Assembly: GCA_021442155.1 (NCBI GenBank)
Contig: CM038221.1
Span: 46,013,648 to 46,077,647 of the forward strand
Source: Cymbidium sinense
Taxonomy: Eukaryota; Streptophyta; Magnoliopsida; Asparagales; Orchidaceae
DNA: 64,000 nt
Direction of reading: 5' to 3'
The notes under the pieces were generated by a model, which searched no databases, was not told the origin of the DNA, and saw only the letters and a program-made list of their open reading frames with translations. Both the position numbers and the translations under genes were made by a program. The stretch's first letter is position 1; each line of letters starts with the position of its first letter. Positions 24,411 through 35,931 of this stretch are shown here, piece after piece.

Positions 24411-25090
24411 TGAATTTATATTTCATTTATTTATGTGAATATAAATGAGAATATAAATTGATCATGAGAAAATTTCAAGGATTTGAAGTGGTTTAATCAT
24501 GATCTAAGCTATGCCCACTACGAAGGGTTTAAAGGACTTAGAGAAATTTTGGAGTTTGGAGTTTGAATTTTTTTAAATTTGGTTTTATTGATTTCTATTT
24601 ATATTTCATTTATATATGTTAATATAAATGAGGATATAAATGAATTATGAGAAAATCCCATGAATTTGAATTATTTTGATCATGATTTAGGCTAAGTGCA
24701 TTAATGGAAAATTAAGGGCTTAAGAAAGATTTTAAATTTGGAATTTAATTTGACGATTTGATTTGATTGATTTGTATTTATATTTCATTTATATATGTGA
24801 ATATAAATGAGAATATAAATGAGTTTTGAGAAAATTTCCATGAATTTGAATTGATTTGATCATGGTTTTGGCTAAGTCCATAAAGGAGAACTTAACGGAC
24901 TTAGGAGAATTTCATGAATTGATTTGGAATTTTGAGTTTAGTTTGATTGGTTTGAATTTATATTTCATTTATATATGTGAATATAAATGAGAATATAAAT
25001 GAATTATGAGAAAATCTCAAAGATTTGAATTAATTTTGATCAAGATTTTGGTTAAGTCTTTACGGGAAGATTAAGGACTTAAAAAGATTT
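24411..25090. repeat. About 182-bp tandem repeat, four units, each with an internal hairpin
   Basis: Units start near 24411, 24595, 24776 and 24958 (the last is shorter). Each contains TTTATATTTCATTTATAT, a short loop ATGTGA, then ATATAAATGAGAATATAAA, which pair as 18-bp arms with one bulge. Present in LTR 2 only. Confidence 0.8.
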
Positions 25091-25445
25091 GGACTTAGGA
25101 ATTTCCTTCATGGGTTTCAATCATAGATTTCAATCATGGATTTCAATCATGGATTTTAATCACATGGAGTTGATTGGAATTTGGAGAAAATCAAATAAGA
25201 CTGATTTGGAGTTTGACTTGAAGGAAGGAAGGTGAGGAATGGTTTAAACTAAGGGTAGAAAATTTTCCTAACACCCCTAAGACATGACCTATTCTTATGG
25301 CTAACTCTTCTAAGTCTCTAGGGCTAGGTTGAGTGTCCACCTAATCACTAGATGTGTCTTAAGACTAAAAAACTCCTAAAGCCTAAGAGAAGTCCTATGT
25401 CTAAGATGGAGGGGTTGATAGCTCATCCTAAAAATGAGGTCAACA

Positions 25446-27239
25446 AAGGGTGCCTAGTAGGTGTGGTGTGACTGACAAGGAACACTGCATGTATTGGTCT
25501 TGACCAAAATGATCAACAACATCGAAATATCACAAGTGCTAACATAAATAATCTATCCTTAACCCAAGGTATAGAAAGAATCGAGAGCTTAGTGCAATGT
25601 GGCTCTACTTATGTCGAAGACATAAGAGAGAGGGAAGAATCCACTAAGGGATAGAGTGTGAACCTTCCACTAGGGAAGCATGTTCAAGTCATCCATAAGG
25701 GGATGAAAGGTTTGATTTGATTAGAGTCTCACTGAGGAGATAAGATTTGTTCAAGTTTCGCTAGGAAAGAGGTTCGAATTTATTTCAATTTTTGTTAAGT
25801 TTTGAATTTTGAGATGGACCACTGGTTTATGGATGCATGGAGCGTGGAGGCCAAGACCCTTTCATTTACCAATCCAAATGGGTAGTCTACTAAATACATA
25901 GTAGGACTAGTCAATCAAAGGGATGCCTTTCAATATGCAATAGCTGAACTAAGAAGAAACTGCAGTAAGCTTACATCCTCTAAAGTAGAGACTAGTTGTT
26001 GGGGTAATCTATTGGCAAGGAAACATATTGAACCCAACCTAGGGCTGACTATTGAGTGAATGCCACTTGGGGACTTAAATCAGCTCAAGAATAGGCAATG
26101 ATTAAATTTCATTTTTCAAATTTGTTTATTTTGATTATGATGAATCCCATAGGTTTGCAATTAACTGCACTGAGTAGGGGCCATGGAGGCCTAGACCTAA
26201 CTGGACAAAATGACATGGCTAGTCATATATCCAATAGGTATTCAGTGTCCAACTCAAGGAGAAAGCATGAAGACTCACATCTACCAAGTGTGATGTATCC
26301 ATCAGGTGAGCTATCAACGAACATCAACCAACTTATTAAATCAGGTTTTGCAATAAATGTAGGAAGAAAGCTCGGGGACTCACATCCTTCTATAGCAAAA
26401 CTGATTGGTGGGATGGTTTGTCTTCGGCTCGCAGGTGATATCCAACCTAGGGCGACTACTAAGTGAATGTCACTGGGGGACTTAGATCAACTCAAAAGTA
26501 GTCAGGAGGAAAGGAGCCTCTAGGGGACTTATCCTAAACCTCAAAATATACTCAACCTAGTTAGTGAATGAAGACTAGTTCAAGAAGAAAGCACGGGGAC
26601 TAAAATCTTCTTAAACAAAGTCAACATGAGATAGCTTATTATGGAAACTTACTAACAAATCGTTGGTTTTCAATGGTCAAGTTAGGAAGAAGCTGACTAG
26701 TCACATCTTCTAAATAAGTGATCATTAGGGTGACATACTGAGTAGTATGTGACCCTAGAGCGACTAATGAGTGAGTGCAATAGGGGGCTTGCTCCCACAT
26801 CAAAGTAGCTCGGGGCAAAAGATTTATGTTTATTTTATGCATGTGTTAAAAGGAATAGGATGCCTCTAGGGGACTCTTACACCTACCTTAAACACACTAG
26901 GGGTTTGAAGGAATGGTGCGACAAATGGAAAAAAGGATTCCCACCAAGAAAGGATATCGTTTGGGTTCTCTCACACCTATCTTAGTTATGCTAATCAAAA
27001 TAAGATACCTCTCGAGTTCTCTTACACCTATTCTAATATTACTTGGAGATTGTTTTTGTGTTGTGAAAGAGGGATAGGATGCCACTAGGGGACTCTTACA
27101 CCTACCGTAGACACATCACGATGGATTCATAAGACAAGCAAACAATGCTTCAAAAAAAGAGGAGATTTGATGAATAGAATCTGATTTTTGTTATTTTTAT
27201 TAATGATTGTTTTCAAACATTATTTATTTCATGGGTAAT
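25446..27239 (-). repeat. 3' non-coding region of element 2 with degenerate short repeats
   Basis: Between the integrase end and the 3' LTR there is no coding signal on the element strand. Repeated phrases include GGATGCC(T/A)CTAGGGGACTC followed by TTACACCTACC (near 26860 and 27078, with decayed copies near 26940 and 27000) and AGAAAGC(T/A)CGGGGACT (near 26263, 26365, 26588). Tat-lineage elements are known for tandem repeats in this region. I see no clear polypurine tract at 25446. Confidence 0.6.
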
Positions 27240-28436
27240 ATTTCTTTAGATAGAGCCCATTAATTGGAAGCATCAGGTGTTCCCCTTTAAAATCAATAAG
27301 TTGATAAGATCCTTCTTGGTAGGCCTTCTCTATGACATAGGGGCCTTCCCAAGTGGGTTCAAACTTGCCTCCCATCTTTTGACAGGCAACAATTGGTCCA
27401 GACTAACACAAGTTCTCCCCTAAAGACCTAGGGCAGATTAGCTTGTTGTGAGCTTGAATCATTTTGGCCTTGTACAACTTGAGATTCTGGCACGCCCATA
27501 GGCGACTCTCCTCCAAACCTTCAAGCTCTTCTAACTGCAACTTTGAATTCTACTATGTAGTAATCTTGTTACCCAAATGCTACTCTTAGTGATGAGAGTT
27601 GAACTTCAAAAGGAAGAACTTGGACACACCAGAAAAATGGGGTAGACTGAGTTAGAGTTCAATATATGGTGCAGTAGGCCCACAAAGCTTCAACCAACTG
27701 CTTGTTCCACTATCATTTATTGTCATCAAGAGTCTTCTTCAGTATCTGGATGAGAGTTTTGTTGAATGCTTCCGCTAAGCCATTTTCTCTAGGGTAGTAG
27801 ATGGTGAAGTATATCCAATCTATAGTGTGTCTTCTGGCGAAGCTGTTGATCTTCGTGCTTTTGAATGCAGCACCATTATCGAATATAATTCATCGAGACA
27901 CCCCAAACCTATATACGTTATGGCTCCTGAAAAACTGAAGCACATGCTGAGCTGTGATCTCTCCGAGTGGGATGGCTTTCGCCCCTAAGATGAACCGATG
28001 CCCCTGGGAGAAGGAGGAGCGATCGGACCTACAATGTCGGTACCCCAACACTCAAATGGCCACGAGGCCAATGTATGGTGTAGAATATTGGGTGAATTAT
28101 GGAGGACCACACCTACGACGATGGCATCTTAGCTACATCCATGCGATGTAATCAGGGGTAGTATCCAAGTCTCCTGATCTTCATCTTCATCTCCAGAGCA
28201 GATTGATGTTCTCCTCATAGACTTGAGTGTACCTTGATTATAATACCACGGGCTTCGTGTTTGTCTAAATAATGTAACCACATTTGGTCAAAGGACCAAC
28301 GGTATAGGGTGCCATCAACAAAAGCGTAGGAGAGAGGTCTTTGTTTCACCTGATGGGTTTGTGACTTTTCTTGAGGTAGTTTTTCGGTGTTCAAGTAATC
28401 TATGAACGGTTGCCTCCAATCCAGGTCTTTATCCAT
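27240..28436 (-). pseudogene. Integrase of element 2, degraded
   Basis: Minus-strand pieces in order: the N-terminal region near 28430-28220 (DWRQPFIDYL, TLYRWSFDQMWLHYL), the catalytic core near 28080-27700, and a C-terminal part down to about 27240 (LGRPLCHREG, RGTPDASN-like remnants). Core acidic residues are visible as D in WGTDIVGP, D in IIFDNGAAF and E in NGLAEAFNKTL, the usual D, D, E triad of retroviral-type integrases that insert element DNA into the chromosome in the nucleus. The pieces lie in different frames with several stops, so the gene is dead. It is the last domain of pol before the 3' non-coding region. Confidence 0.85.
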
Positions 28437-28505
28437 TTTGGCAATGGCAACCTCCCCTTCAAGAGAAAATCTCTTGATGAGTTTAACATCAATAAGCGAT
28501 AGGAC

Positions 28506-29516
28506 TTATTTATTTTGGACCCTTATTGAAATGGACTCATCTTTCGGACACGCTAACTCTTTGGCAAGTTTGGCCAAGGTATCTGCTACTGTGTTCTCTG
28601 CTCGGGGAACCTTGTAGATGGTGACTTCAGGAATTTGGGCCAACAGCTTCATGGCATACTCGTAGTAATGACGAAGCTTGGGTTTGAGAACCTGGTAGGA
28701 CCCAGCAATCTGGTTGATGACCAACTAAGAATCCCCAAAGATGTTGATGCTCTTGACAATGATAGTGATGGCTAACTCTAGATCGTTAATCAAAGACTCA
28801 TACTCAGCCTCATTGTTGGTGCAAAGGTTGGAAAGATAGTATGAAAATCTCATCACATCGTAGTTTGGAGTTAAAAGAACTATTCCTACCCCTGTCTTTC
28901 CTGGGAGAATAGATCATGGTGCTTCTTTTTTAAAAAAAGAAGCAGCACCATCAAAATATATCTCCCATCGATGGTTGATGGCCTCCCTTAAGTTCATGAT
29001 TTGTTCATCAGGGAGATTATCACTAAATGAAGAATCATCAGAAAGTGGGTGTGATGCTAAGAAATCTGCTAGTGTCTGTCCTTTTACCACACACAGGGGT
29101 ACGAATGTGATATCGAACTGTGAGAGAATCATGGACCAGTGTGCCAAATGCCCTGATAGCGTTGATCGTGTCATGAGATAGATACTGTAGTGGATTTATT
29201 CTTGAGATCAAGTTCACCTTATGGGAAAGCCTGTAACGTCATAGCTTATGGGAAGTAAAGATCAAAGCTAGGCAATATTTCTTAATAAGTGGATAGTTTA
29301 TTTCAGCAAGGATCAGATGACGGCTAAGGTAGTAGAGAGCGCTCTCTTCCCTTCATCATTGGCTTGGATCAATAGAGCATCGAGAGAGTCATCTAATGCA
29401 GCAGTGTAGAGGATGAGTGGCCTGCCCGGGATAGGAGTTGCTAGAATTGGCAGCTTCACCAAGTACTCTTTAATGTATTCAAAAGCAATATGGCACTTGT
29501 CATCCCACTTGAACAT
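28506..29516 (-). pseudogene. RNase H and archaeal-type RNase H segments of element 2
   Basis: Two RNase H segments follow the reverse transcriptase. The first (about 29516-29100) has FKWDDKCHIAFEYIKEYL and PGRPLILYTAALDDSLDALL and ends with ARW-like AHWSMILSQFDI and KGQTLADFLA. The second (about 29000-28506) starts WEIYFDGAAS and contains VINQIAGSYQV and VPRAENTVADTLAKLA. A second, archaeal-like RNase H after the native one is a known mark of the Tat lineage, so this supports the classification. RNase H removes template RNA during reverse transcription. Frames are interrupted between the open pieces at 29313-29516, 28914-29174 and 28506-28724. Confidence 0.85.
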
Positions 29517-29537
29517 AGTGTCCTTTTTGATAAGTGC

Positions 29538-30340
29538 TTAAAATGCCTTGCATCTCCCCAATAGGTTTGAGATAAAGCATCTTAAATATGTCAGCCGTCC
29601 TTGAAAGGATCTGAGTTGAGTTAAACTCTTAGGAGGTGGCATTTCTAAGATACCTTTAATTTTTTTAGGATTTATTTCTATTCCCCAGTGTTGAACAAAA
29701 AATCCAAGGAATTTTCCTAAAGCTGCTCCGAATGCACACTTCAAGGAATTCATTTTGAGGTTATATTATCTTAACCATTCAAAAAACACTCTTAAGTCAA
29801 AGAGATGGTCTTCATTTTCTCTGCTCTTGACTAATAGATCATCAACGTAGCACTCAACCTGATGATGGATGAGTTCATTGATGATCTGAGTCATGGCCCA
29901 TTGCTATGTAGCACCAGCATTTTTTAAGGCTGAAAGGCATGACCCTAAAAGATTCGATGGGGTTTGAAAGTAGTTTCATTCATCTTCAGGAGACATCTTG
30001 ATTTGGTTATAGCCAGATGACCCATCCATGAAAGAGAAGATTATATGAGATGAGGCAATGTCTACCATTAACTCTGATATAGAAAGAGAAAACTCATCCT
30101 TAGGACATACCTTATTTAAGTCCCTAAAATCGATGCAAATGTGAATTTGGCCATTCTTCTTCTTAACTGGGACGACACTAACTGACCAGGTAGGATATTT
30201 TTCTTCCCTAATGAAACCAATATTGATCAGTTTCTTAACTTTAAAAATGACCTATTGTTCAATTTTTAATTGGCGTCTAGGAGCTTGCTTAATAGGGGTA
30301 GCGTTAGGATCTATTGTTAGATTGTGGACTGCTACGTTAG
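29538..30340 (-). pseudogene. Reverse transcriptase of element 2, degraded
   Basis: Minus-strand translation shows the RT fingers and palm motifs in order: VPVKKKNGQIHICIDFRDLN, KVCPKDEFSLSISELMVD, FSFMDGSSGYNQI, and the catalytic box YVDDLL (YVDD at 29838-29849). The thumb region follows in the open piece 29753-29538 (LGFFVQHWGIEINPKKI, LTQLRSFQGRL). Both catalytic aspartates of YVDD are present, but there is a stop after QLKIEQ near 30263 and another in the palm, with a shift before the thumb. The role was copying element RNA into DNA in the virus-like particle. It sits between the protease linker and RNase H, as in other Ty3/gypsy pol genes. Confidence 0.9.
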
Positions 30341-30344
30341 GAGA

Positions 30345-30830
30345 TAATCTGGGCATCTCTTCATAATTTCATGTGAAGCAGTCTTTAAACTTAGTTAATA
30401 ACCTAACTAAGTCATTAGTTTCTTATTCATTCAGCAATGAACTGATGTGTGTCGGGCGTGTATTTTCTTCTATCCTGAGGTTGATTTCTTTAAGCTTGTC
30501 TATTCTTGAATGAATTTCCTCTTCAAATTTTGGTGGTGCCTCTTTGACTTGGAGATCATCTGGATCATCTGAGATTTCTAAACACACATTCTCATAAGAG
30601 TTGGGGATGTGTAAAAAGAACCTATCGAATTCCAAATGATTGGTAACAACTAGAAAATAATCTTTGTCATCGACTGGATCCACTGTACTAAATCCTAGTC
30701 CTGCTCTTGATTGTGCTTCCCTGCATGTATTGTTCCATAGCTTCTCGAAGTACTCTGACCTGTGCTTGGACAATGTGTGAGGAACTAAAACTTTCTATAT
30801 AAGATTTTGAACACAAGGCGAGTAAAAGTC
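30345..30830 (-). pseudogene. Linker between protease and reverse transcriptase (element 2)
   Basis: An open minus-strand stretch (30773-30423) of 116 residues rich in acidic residues, ending RPTHISSLLNE, which corresponds to the RP.FIS..L conserved segment just upstream of RT in Tat-type pol proteins. It shows no domain of its own. It continues towards RT through a stop, with a KDCF.....MPRLSPNV-like remnant near 30390-30330. Confidence 0.65.
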
Positions 30831-31581
30831 AAAAGGTAATTCCATTAATTATTTAAAAGTATACTCCTCAAGCTCTACATCAACTTCAGGGCTTAAGGAT
30901 GATGATCCCAAAAAGAACTTCGTCTTCATGTCAATAGAAGGCTTAGGGGCTTCCTTAACTACTAAACCTTCAACTTTCTGAGATGTAAGTGAGATAAGAG
31001 CTAAGGTTCCCAACTGCTGCCTAATAGTTTCGCATAAACTATATTTGAATACTTTGCTTTGCTTGGAGGCCTAGTCTTCGTCTCTGTCTGGATCGAAAAT
31101 CACCTCCAATGGAACCTGCTAAGAGGGGTTGGTTGGTATGCTAATCACATTAGACTCATCCTCTGAGCTGGATTCCAAGTCTATGTGAATAATAGGGGTA
31201 CTCTTATGAACTGGAACACGACCTCTGTTGGATGAAGGCCAACTAAAGGGTCTCCCACCTCTGGAACTGCCTCTGTTTCTGCCTCTGCCTTTGGCTAGTG
31301 GAGGTTGAGCTATCCTACCCATATGGCCATATGATGGAATGAATTGTGAGTGGAATGTGATATGTGGATCTATTTTTTCTTCAATTCTCCTTTCTTGTTC
31401 ACTTAGACTTTTATTTTATTTTTTATTTTCTTTTATCTTTTTTTTTCTTCATTTTCTTTTTCTTTTGTGTTTGCTTTTGAATTTTATCCAAGTTCAGGAT
31501 AAAGGGTGTTTTGAGGAAGATAGTAGGTTGCATCCTTATAAATCTCAACTAAAATGGCTTTTCATCTCATTGATATTCAAT

Positions 31582-32163
31582 TCAATCTTTTCTAAACTTG
31601 ATGTACTGATGAAGGGAGGATGGAGCGATCATGTTCTGATGTATCCAAGGCCTACCAAGCAAAGAAGTGAATGAAGTATTTGAATAAATGATGTAGAACT
31701 TAGCTTCAGTCTTCCAGTCACCTATCTCTAAAGGTAATACTATAGAACCTAAAGCTAGTTCACCTTGATCATTGAATCCTCTCAACATCATCTGATCTCC
31801 TCAGAGTGTAGAGATGTTGATCTTTAAATAGGAAAGGGTCTTTAGACTTGTAATATTCATCGATGCACCTGAATCCACAAAAACTCTGATAAGTTTGAAC
31901 CTGCCCATGCCAACTATGATGTAGAGGGGACAGTTGTGCTCCAAGTCACCCAGAATAAGGTCTTCATCTGTGAAGGTGATCCCTTGGGCTTCTTTTACAT
32001 AATGTGCTTCCTCACCTATAGTGGTCAGCTGAGCTAAGCATATTTCAGGATCAAAGAGGGCCTTGATTAGTGATTCCCTCATCTCTTTGGATAAGATAAG
32101 GGCATCATATATGCTTAGCTTAGATGATAACTTTCTTAGAAGAGAAAGGACGTTGTAGTCCAC
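31582..32163 (-). pseudogene. Aspartic protease of element 2, degraded
   Basis: The active-site motif D-S-G-A is visible in IRVFVDSGASMNITSLKTL (near 31870), preceded by LYIIVGMGRFK, as in retropepsin-like proteases of Tat elements, where it follows gag. A frame change then leads to GFNDQGELALGSIVLPLEIG and SLLGRPWIHQNMIAPSSLHQ (31791-31582), the lineage's characteristic C-terminal flank. The protease would cleave the Gag-Pol polyprotein. The stop and frame break between the two halves show it is dead. An upstream segment (LLRKLSSKLSIYDAL) belongs to the gag-protease spacer. Confidence 0.82.
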
Positions 32164-33045
32164 CTTCGGCTAGTCTTCCATAAGCATATCCAAGGGTGGA
32201 GCATCTTGTGGAAGGGATTCTTGATCTTTAGTATCAATGACTTTTTCCCTCTATCTTGAAGTGATGCCCTATGACGTTGAACCTTTCCATTATGGAGGTT
32301 GACTTCGGTGATCTCTTGTGGTAGGGTAATGGAAGGTTCTACCTGCACATCAGGCTCACCTACAACTTCTCCTATGGGACCCTCAAAATTAGATGATTCT
32401 AAGTCTATCTCAAGAGGTGAACTCATAGTATTTGAGTTAGAAAAGTCTGAATCAAAAGAGGAAGATCAAAATTATTAATATTTTGACTTGAAGAGTTATC
32501 ATTTAATAGAAGAAGATAACCCATCGGAAGTGACAGATGTAATTCAAACTTTATTCTTCAATTTCTTGGAATTATTTGGAGGTACAAAGTAAAAATCAAG
32601 TAAAGTGAGTGGGGTAAGGGATTTGATGCCCTTATCCGCTGATAGAAGAATTCTACTAGTAGAAGAAACATAAGAGCTAGCTGAAATGGAAGAAGTCATC
32701 GGTGTGGAAGCTGCAAAGGAGGAGGCTGGACATGGTGGGGTGGCGGGCTATCTTGGTGACACATCTTCTTCTTCTTGAGCTCCCTTTTTTCCTAGAGTTG
32801 GCACTGATAACTTGCAAACCTTCATTGATGTTGGAGGTTTGAGCTGACTCAGGCACCTGCAAGGAAAGCTTTTTGATCTTATGGATGATCTTCTTAGAGG
32901 TTTTGGATAGAGAAATATCCCAACCTTCTTTGGTTTTGGTAGGATCACATGTGTCCCCAAGGATTACCCTAATAGAACTGGAAGGTTGTTCCACAAGGTA
33001 TTCCTTTAGGATAACTATAGCACCAGTCTTGAAACTGTGTTCATG
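32164..33045 (-). pseudogene. Gag-protease spacer of element 2
   Basis: Open minus-strand pieces (32136-32426 and 32677-32994) with no recognised domain. They are acidic near 32400 (SPLEIDLESSNFEGPIGEVV) and serine/lysine-rich near 32900 (DTCDPTKTKEGWDISLSKTS). They lie between the gag zinc finger and the protease, so they are probably the polyprotein spacer. Stops interrupt them. Confidence 0.5.
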
Positions 33046-33261
33046 CTAGTCCTTGAATGTGAAGCAATCCTCCAAAATGTGGCCTAGCATACGGTGGTAA
33101 GGGCAAAAGTTTGGATCATGACTTTTGCCTACTTTCTCCAGTCTCCTAGGCTTGGGTAGCTGAAAATCAGGCTTCTTTAAGAGATTCTTAAATATTTTCT
33201 TGATTACCTCCCTCTTAAAAGAATAAGGTTTGTTTAACTTATCTAAAAGTAGGTGGACCAT
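33046..33261 (-). pseudogene. Gag zinc-finger region of element 2
   Basis: The piece ends with CPYHRMLGHILEDCFTFKD, the modified C-x2-H-type knuckle (C..H.....H....C) typical of Tat/Athila gag proteins in place of a standard CCHC knuckle. It is preceded by a lysine-rich stretch (RREVIKKIF-like, KPRRLEKVGK). It would bind element RNA for packaging, possibly the hairpin leader described here, although that link is speculation. Confidence 0.82.
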
Positions 33262-33499
33262 TACTTGGGTGGATGCATGTAGCTGTTGGTGATGGTAGTG
33301 GTGGCTATGTCACCATGGAGGTGGAGGCAGTGGGGCTGCCTGGTGGTGGCAAGGAGGTGGAGGCGATGAGGTCATGGTCTCGGAATGATCTCTAGTTGGC
33401 TTCTCCCTTGTGCTTCTTACAGCTTCTTCTCTATACCGACTTACGCTTGAGCAACTAATCTTGAAAAGAAAACTTTTTGGCCTCTCTTTGTATACTAGC

Positions 33500-34020
33500 C
33501 ACATTGTCGATTAGCTTCTCAAATTTCTTGATAGTGAAGCCCTTAAGCATGAAGGCGACTAGGCTATGGATATTCTTCAAGAGAATTTCAATGGCATGCT
33601 ACTCAGACAGTTGCGGTTCACACTTCATACTTAGGTTACGACATCGAAGAATATAATCAACAAGGGACTCACCGGGTGTTTTGCTAGAGATCACCTGATA
33701 ACCCTTTGAGCTCCAAATCTCTTGATGAAGAGTAACTTGTCGGCAATATCTTTTCTTGAATCGTTGGAGTTGACATACCAATCAAGAAATACATTGGGAT
33801 ACTAATGAAGAGGTGGAAGAGAAAAGTGTCACTGCCACCTGTATTGTAACAACTAGCCCTTAAATGTGCTATGTGCTGCCTTGGGTTTCCACTGACATCA
33901 AAGCTTTTGAAGGAAGGAGGCACAAAACCCTTGGGATATTGGATATCATCGAATTCCTCCTGGTAGGGTCTACCCTTTGGAACCGATGATTCTCCTCGGG
34001 CTTGAGTCAAAGCTTCCTTC
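33500..34020 (-). pseudogene. Gag (retrotransposon gag domain) of element 2, frameshifted
   Basis: The minus strand reads GRPYQEEFDDIQYPKGFVPP and SFKSFDVSGNPRQHIAHL, matching the start of the plant retrotransposon gag domain (P..F..P.F..FDGSGDP..HL). It then continues in a second frame with VISSKTPGESLVDYILRCRN, the usual later part of the domain (S.QRPGESL.DYI.R). A frame change near 33750 separates them. Gag forms the particle shell. It follows ORF1 without a clear gap, and the first 20 or so bases downstream of KGRPY mark the point where element 1 diverges into PMD sequence. Confidence 0.82.
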
Positions 34021-35830
34021 ACTTGCTGCTCAACCATGGATTTGATGTCTTTTTCTTGTATGGAGGTACTTTCCACTACCTTCCTATACATGCTAGTGTT
34101 ACCTTGCTCAACGGGAGGTAGAGTCTTGGCTGGGTCCAAGACATGCACTAATTGGTGGCCAATTGTAGTAAATTAAAGAGGCTTATTTTTGAAGCACTGA
34201 AACTACTGCTAACAAGTCCTCTAACTGACGTGCCATCCTATCAATTTGCTCATCCTTCTTTCTTAACTGATGTCGAAGGCACTAGGTTGATGCTACAGTA
34301 TCTTCCTGATCAACCTCATCACCTTCCATGGCTTGTTGTTTCCTAAGAAGAGATCCTCTAGTGTGTGTCATCATGAGTCTCCCAACAAGTCATCTTCATT
34401 GGGATGGCGACTTTTCTTCTTCATCATACCCCTAGATCTTCTTCTTTACCATAAAGTAATGTGCCACTATCTCATCTAAAGAATAATCCATATAAGTAGG
34501 TACAAATAATCTAGGTTGATCGCTGTGATCACTATCGTGCACTAAGAGGCACCGGACCTCACCTATCACTGGAGAGTCAATCCTATATGGATTGTACTCA
34601 CTAGATGAATGACACTCTTGGTTTCTACTGGCTATGAGAGGGATAACAATTCTAGGATGTTCCACTATCACTGGTGCAGCTGGACTATCATCTATAATAT
34701 CTGAAAGGAAGTATCACCATCTCCACATCCTCCTATACTAGTAGAGTTGGTGAAGAGACGACCACGATGCTTCAGGGTTGCCACTCCTTCCATACCACCA
34801 CTAGGGTAGAAGGTCGAACAAGAGAGCTCGACCCTACCATAATAGGTGGTGTAGAAGGAATAGGATCCCTTGTCCATAGCTGGATCACCAACAGGGTGTG
34901 CTTCTCTCCGGATATGACCTTCATGGCCTTTCTTTGGAAACGAGATCTGTAACTGGCGATGGTGGATGAGGGTAGGGTGGAGACACGCTCTCTATACATA
35001 CCTCTTGTGACTAGTCCAGTAAGAAGGATCTATGTCGGTATGGTGCGGTAGCGTCTGGAAAATCAAAGAGCAGAATGTGATGGCTCAACTCTCGCCTCTC
35101 CCTATTAATATATGTATGGGCCTCTCGGGCCCTCTCTGATATGCTGGGGGATGATGATGATCAGCGAGTTTGACTCTGGCATAAGCACCACGGCGTAAGA
35201 TAGATTAGAGGTGAGCGTACGACCTCTTGCTCACTGGTTTGGGCGATGCACTAGGAGGAGATGATGGCTCTCGACATCCTCTCTCGACTAGAGAGAGGAT
35301 GGAACTAGTATGTTGTAATCAATGGTGAAGTAACAATGGGGAACTCATCCACACCTGAATGGGCTACTGCCTCTATCTCCCTAGCGATCCTAGTGTGGTA
35401 CCGCTTGATCATGCGGTTCTTATTCCTACACTGTGTTCGGGTAGGATGAAAGGAGTGCGAACTAGACTCATACTCAAAGGTAGGGGAGGAAAGCCCTAAG
35501 ACCATGGGAGCCTTACCCTTAGAGGGTACAAATGAGGGTAAGCCCTCTTGGGCAACTGAGAAACCACAGGGCATCTGGAATAGCTAACACTGGCAGCAAT
35601 GCTGAAGCTTTGGTGCCACCTTTCCTCTTGTGAGGAGACATCAATTGGAGGGTAAATTAATCTTGATGACCGGCCGCCATGGTCTTAGGTGAGTGCCCTC
35701 ACAAGTAATCCTAGCTCCCTCGAATCCCCTACCAAAGTGAATCAGATGCATATGGTCCAGTTAGGGAAAGTTGGCTTGATCTAAAGCCAAATCCATACCA
35801 TGGGGGAAGGTGAAAATGAACTTTTGTGTG
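34020..35830 (-). pseudogene. Upstream ORF (ORF1) of element 2, degraded
   Basis: Collinear with element 1's 3236-5343. In order: KFIFTFP...LALDQA...FGRGFEGARI near 35815-35690; KGKAPMVLGLSSPTFEYESS and PTRTQCRNKN (35574-35305); DYSLDEIVAHYFMVKK (34671-34432, element 1 has DHYLDKILAQYFAEKR at 3689-3910); IQEKDIKSMVEQQVKEALTQ (near 34060). The similarity in two diverged elements suggests the protein was maintained while the family was active. No domain recognised. Acidic, serine-rich and basic patches alternate, suggesting a largely disordered protein. Stops and shifts are present. Confidence 0.6.
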
Positions 35831-35931
35831 TCATCAGAATCAAAAGAATGAAAAGCTCATTATCTTGTAAGAATATGCAATGAGAGAAATGAACTTGATT
35901 TCTATCTTTATAGATTTTTTAATTTGAATTG

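Larger units (their letters stand above)
17468..25445 (-). mobile_element. Giant LTR 2 (3' LTR of element 2, 7978 bp)
   Basis: Begins TGTGGTG and ends GGTCAACA, like LTR 1. It is collinear with LTR 1 and the LTR at 55012 across the outer blocks. The AT-rich middle (19700-21900) matches the middle of the LTR at 55012 better than that of LTR 1. It contains a private array of about 182-bp repeats (24411-25090). Near its + strand start, CTATCT-CGAA-AGATAG (17618-17633) forms a small hairpin kept in LTR 3 and slightly altered in LTR 1 and the LTR at 55012. Confidence 0.85.

Noticed and set aside
26098..26466. 122-codon open frame on the + strand
   Set aside because: It is antisense to element 2 in its 3' non-coding repeats and shows no recognisable protein character.
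31339..31674. 111-codon + strand open frame
   Set aside because: Antisense to the gag-pol region of element 2; hydrophobic only because of T-rich runs.
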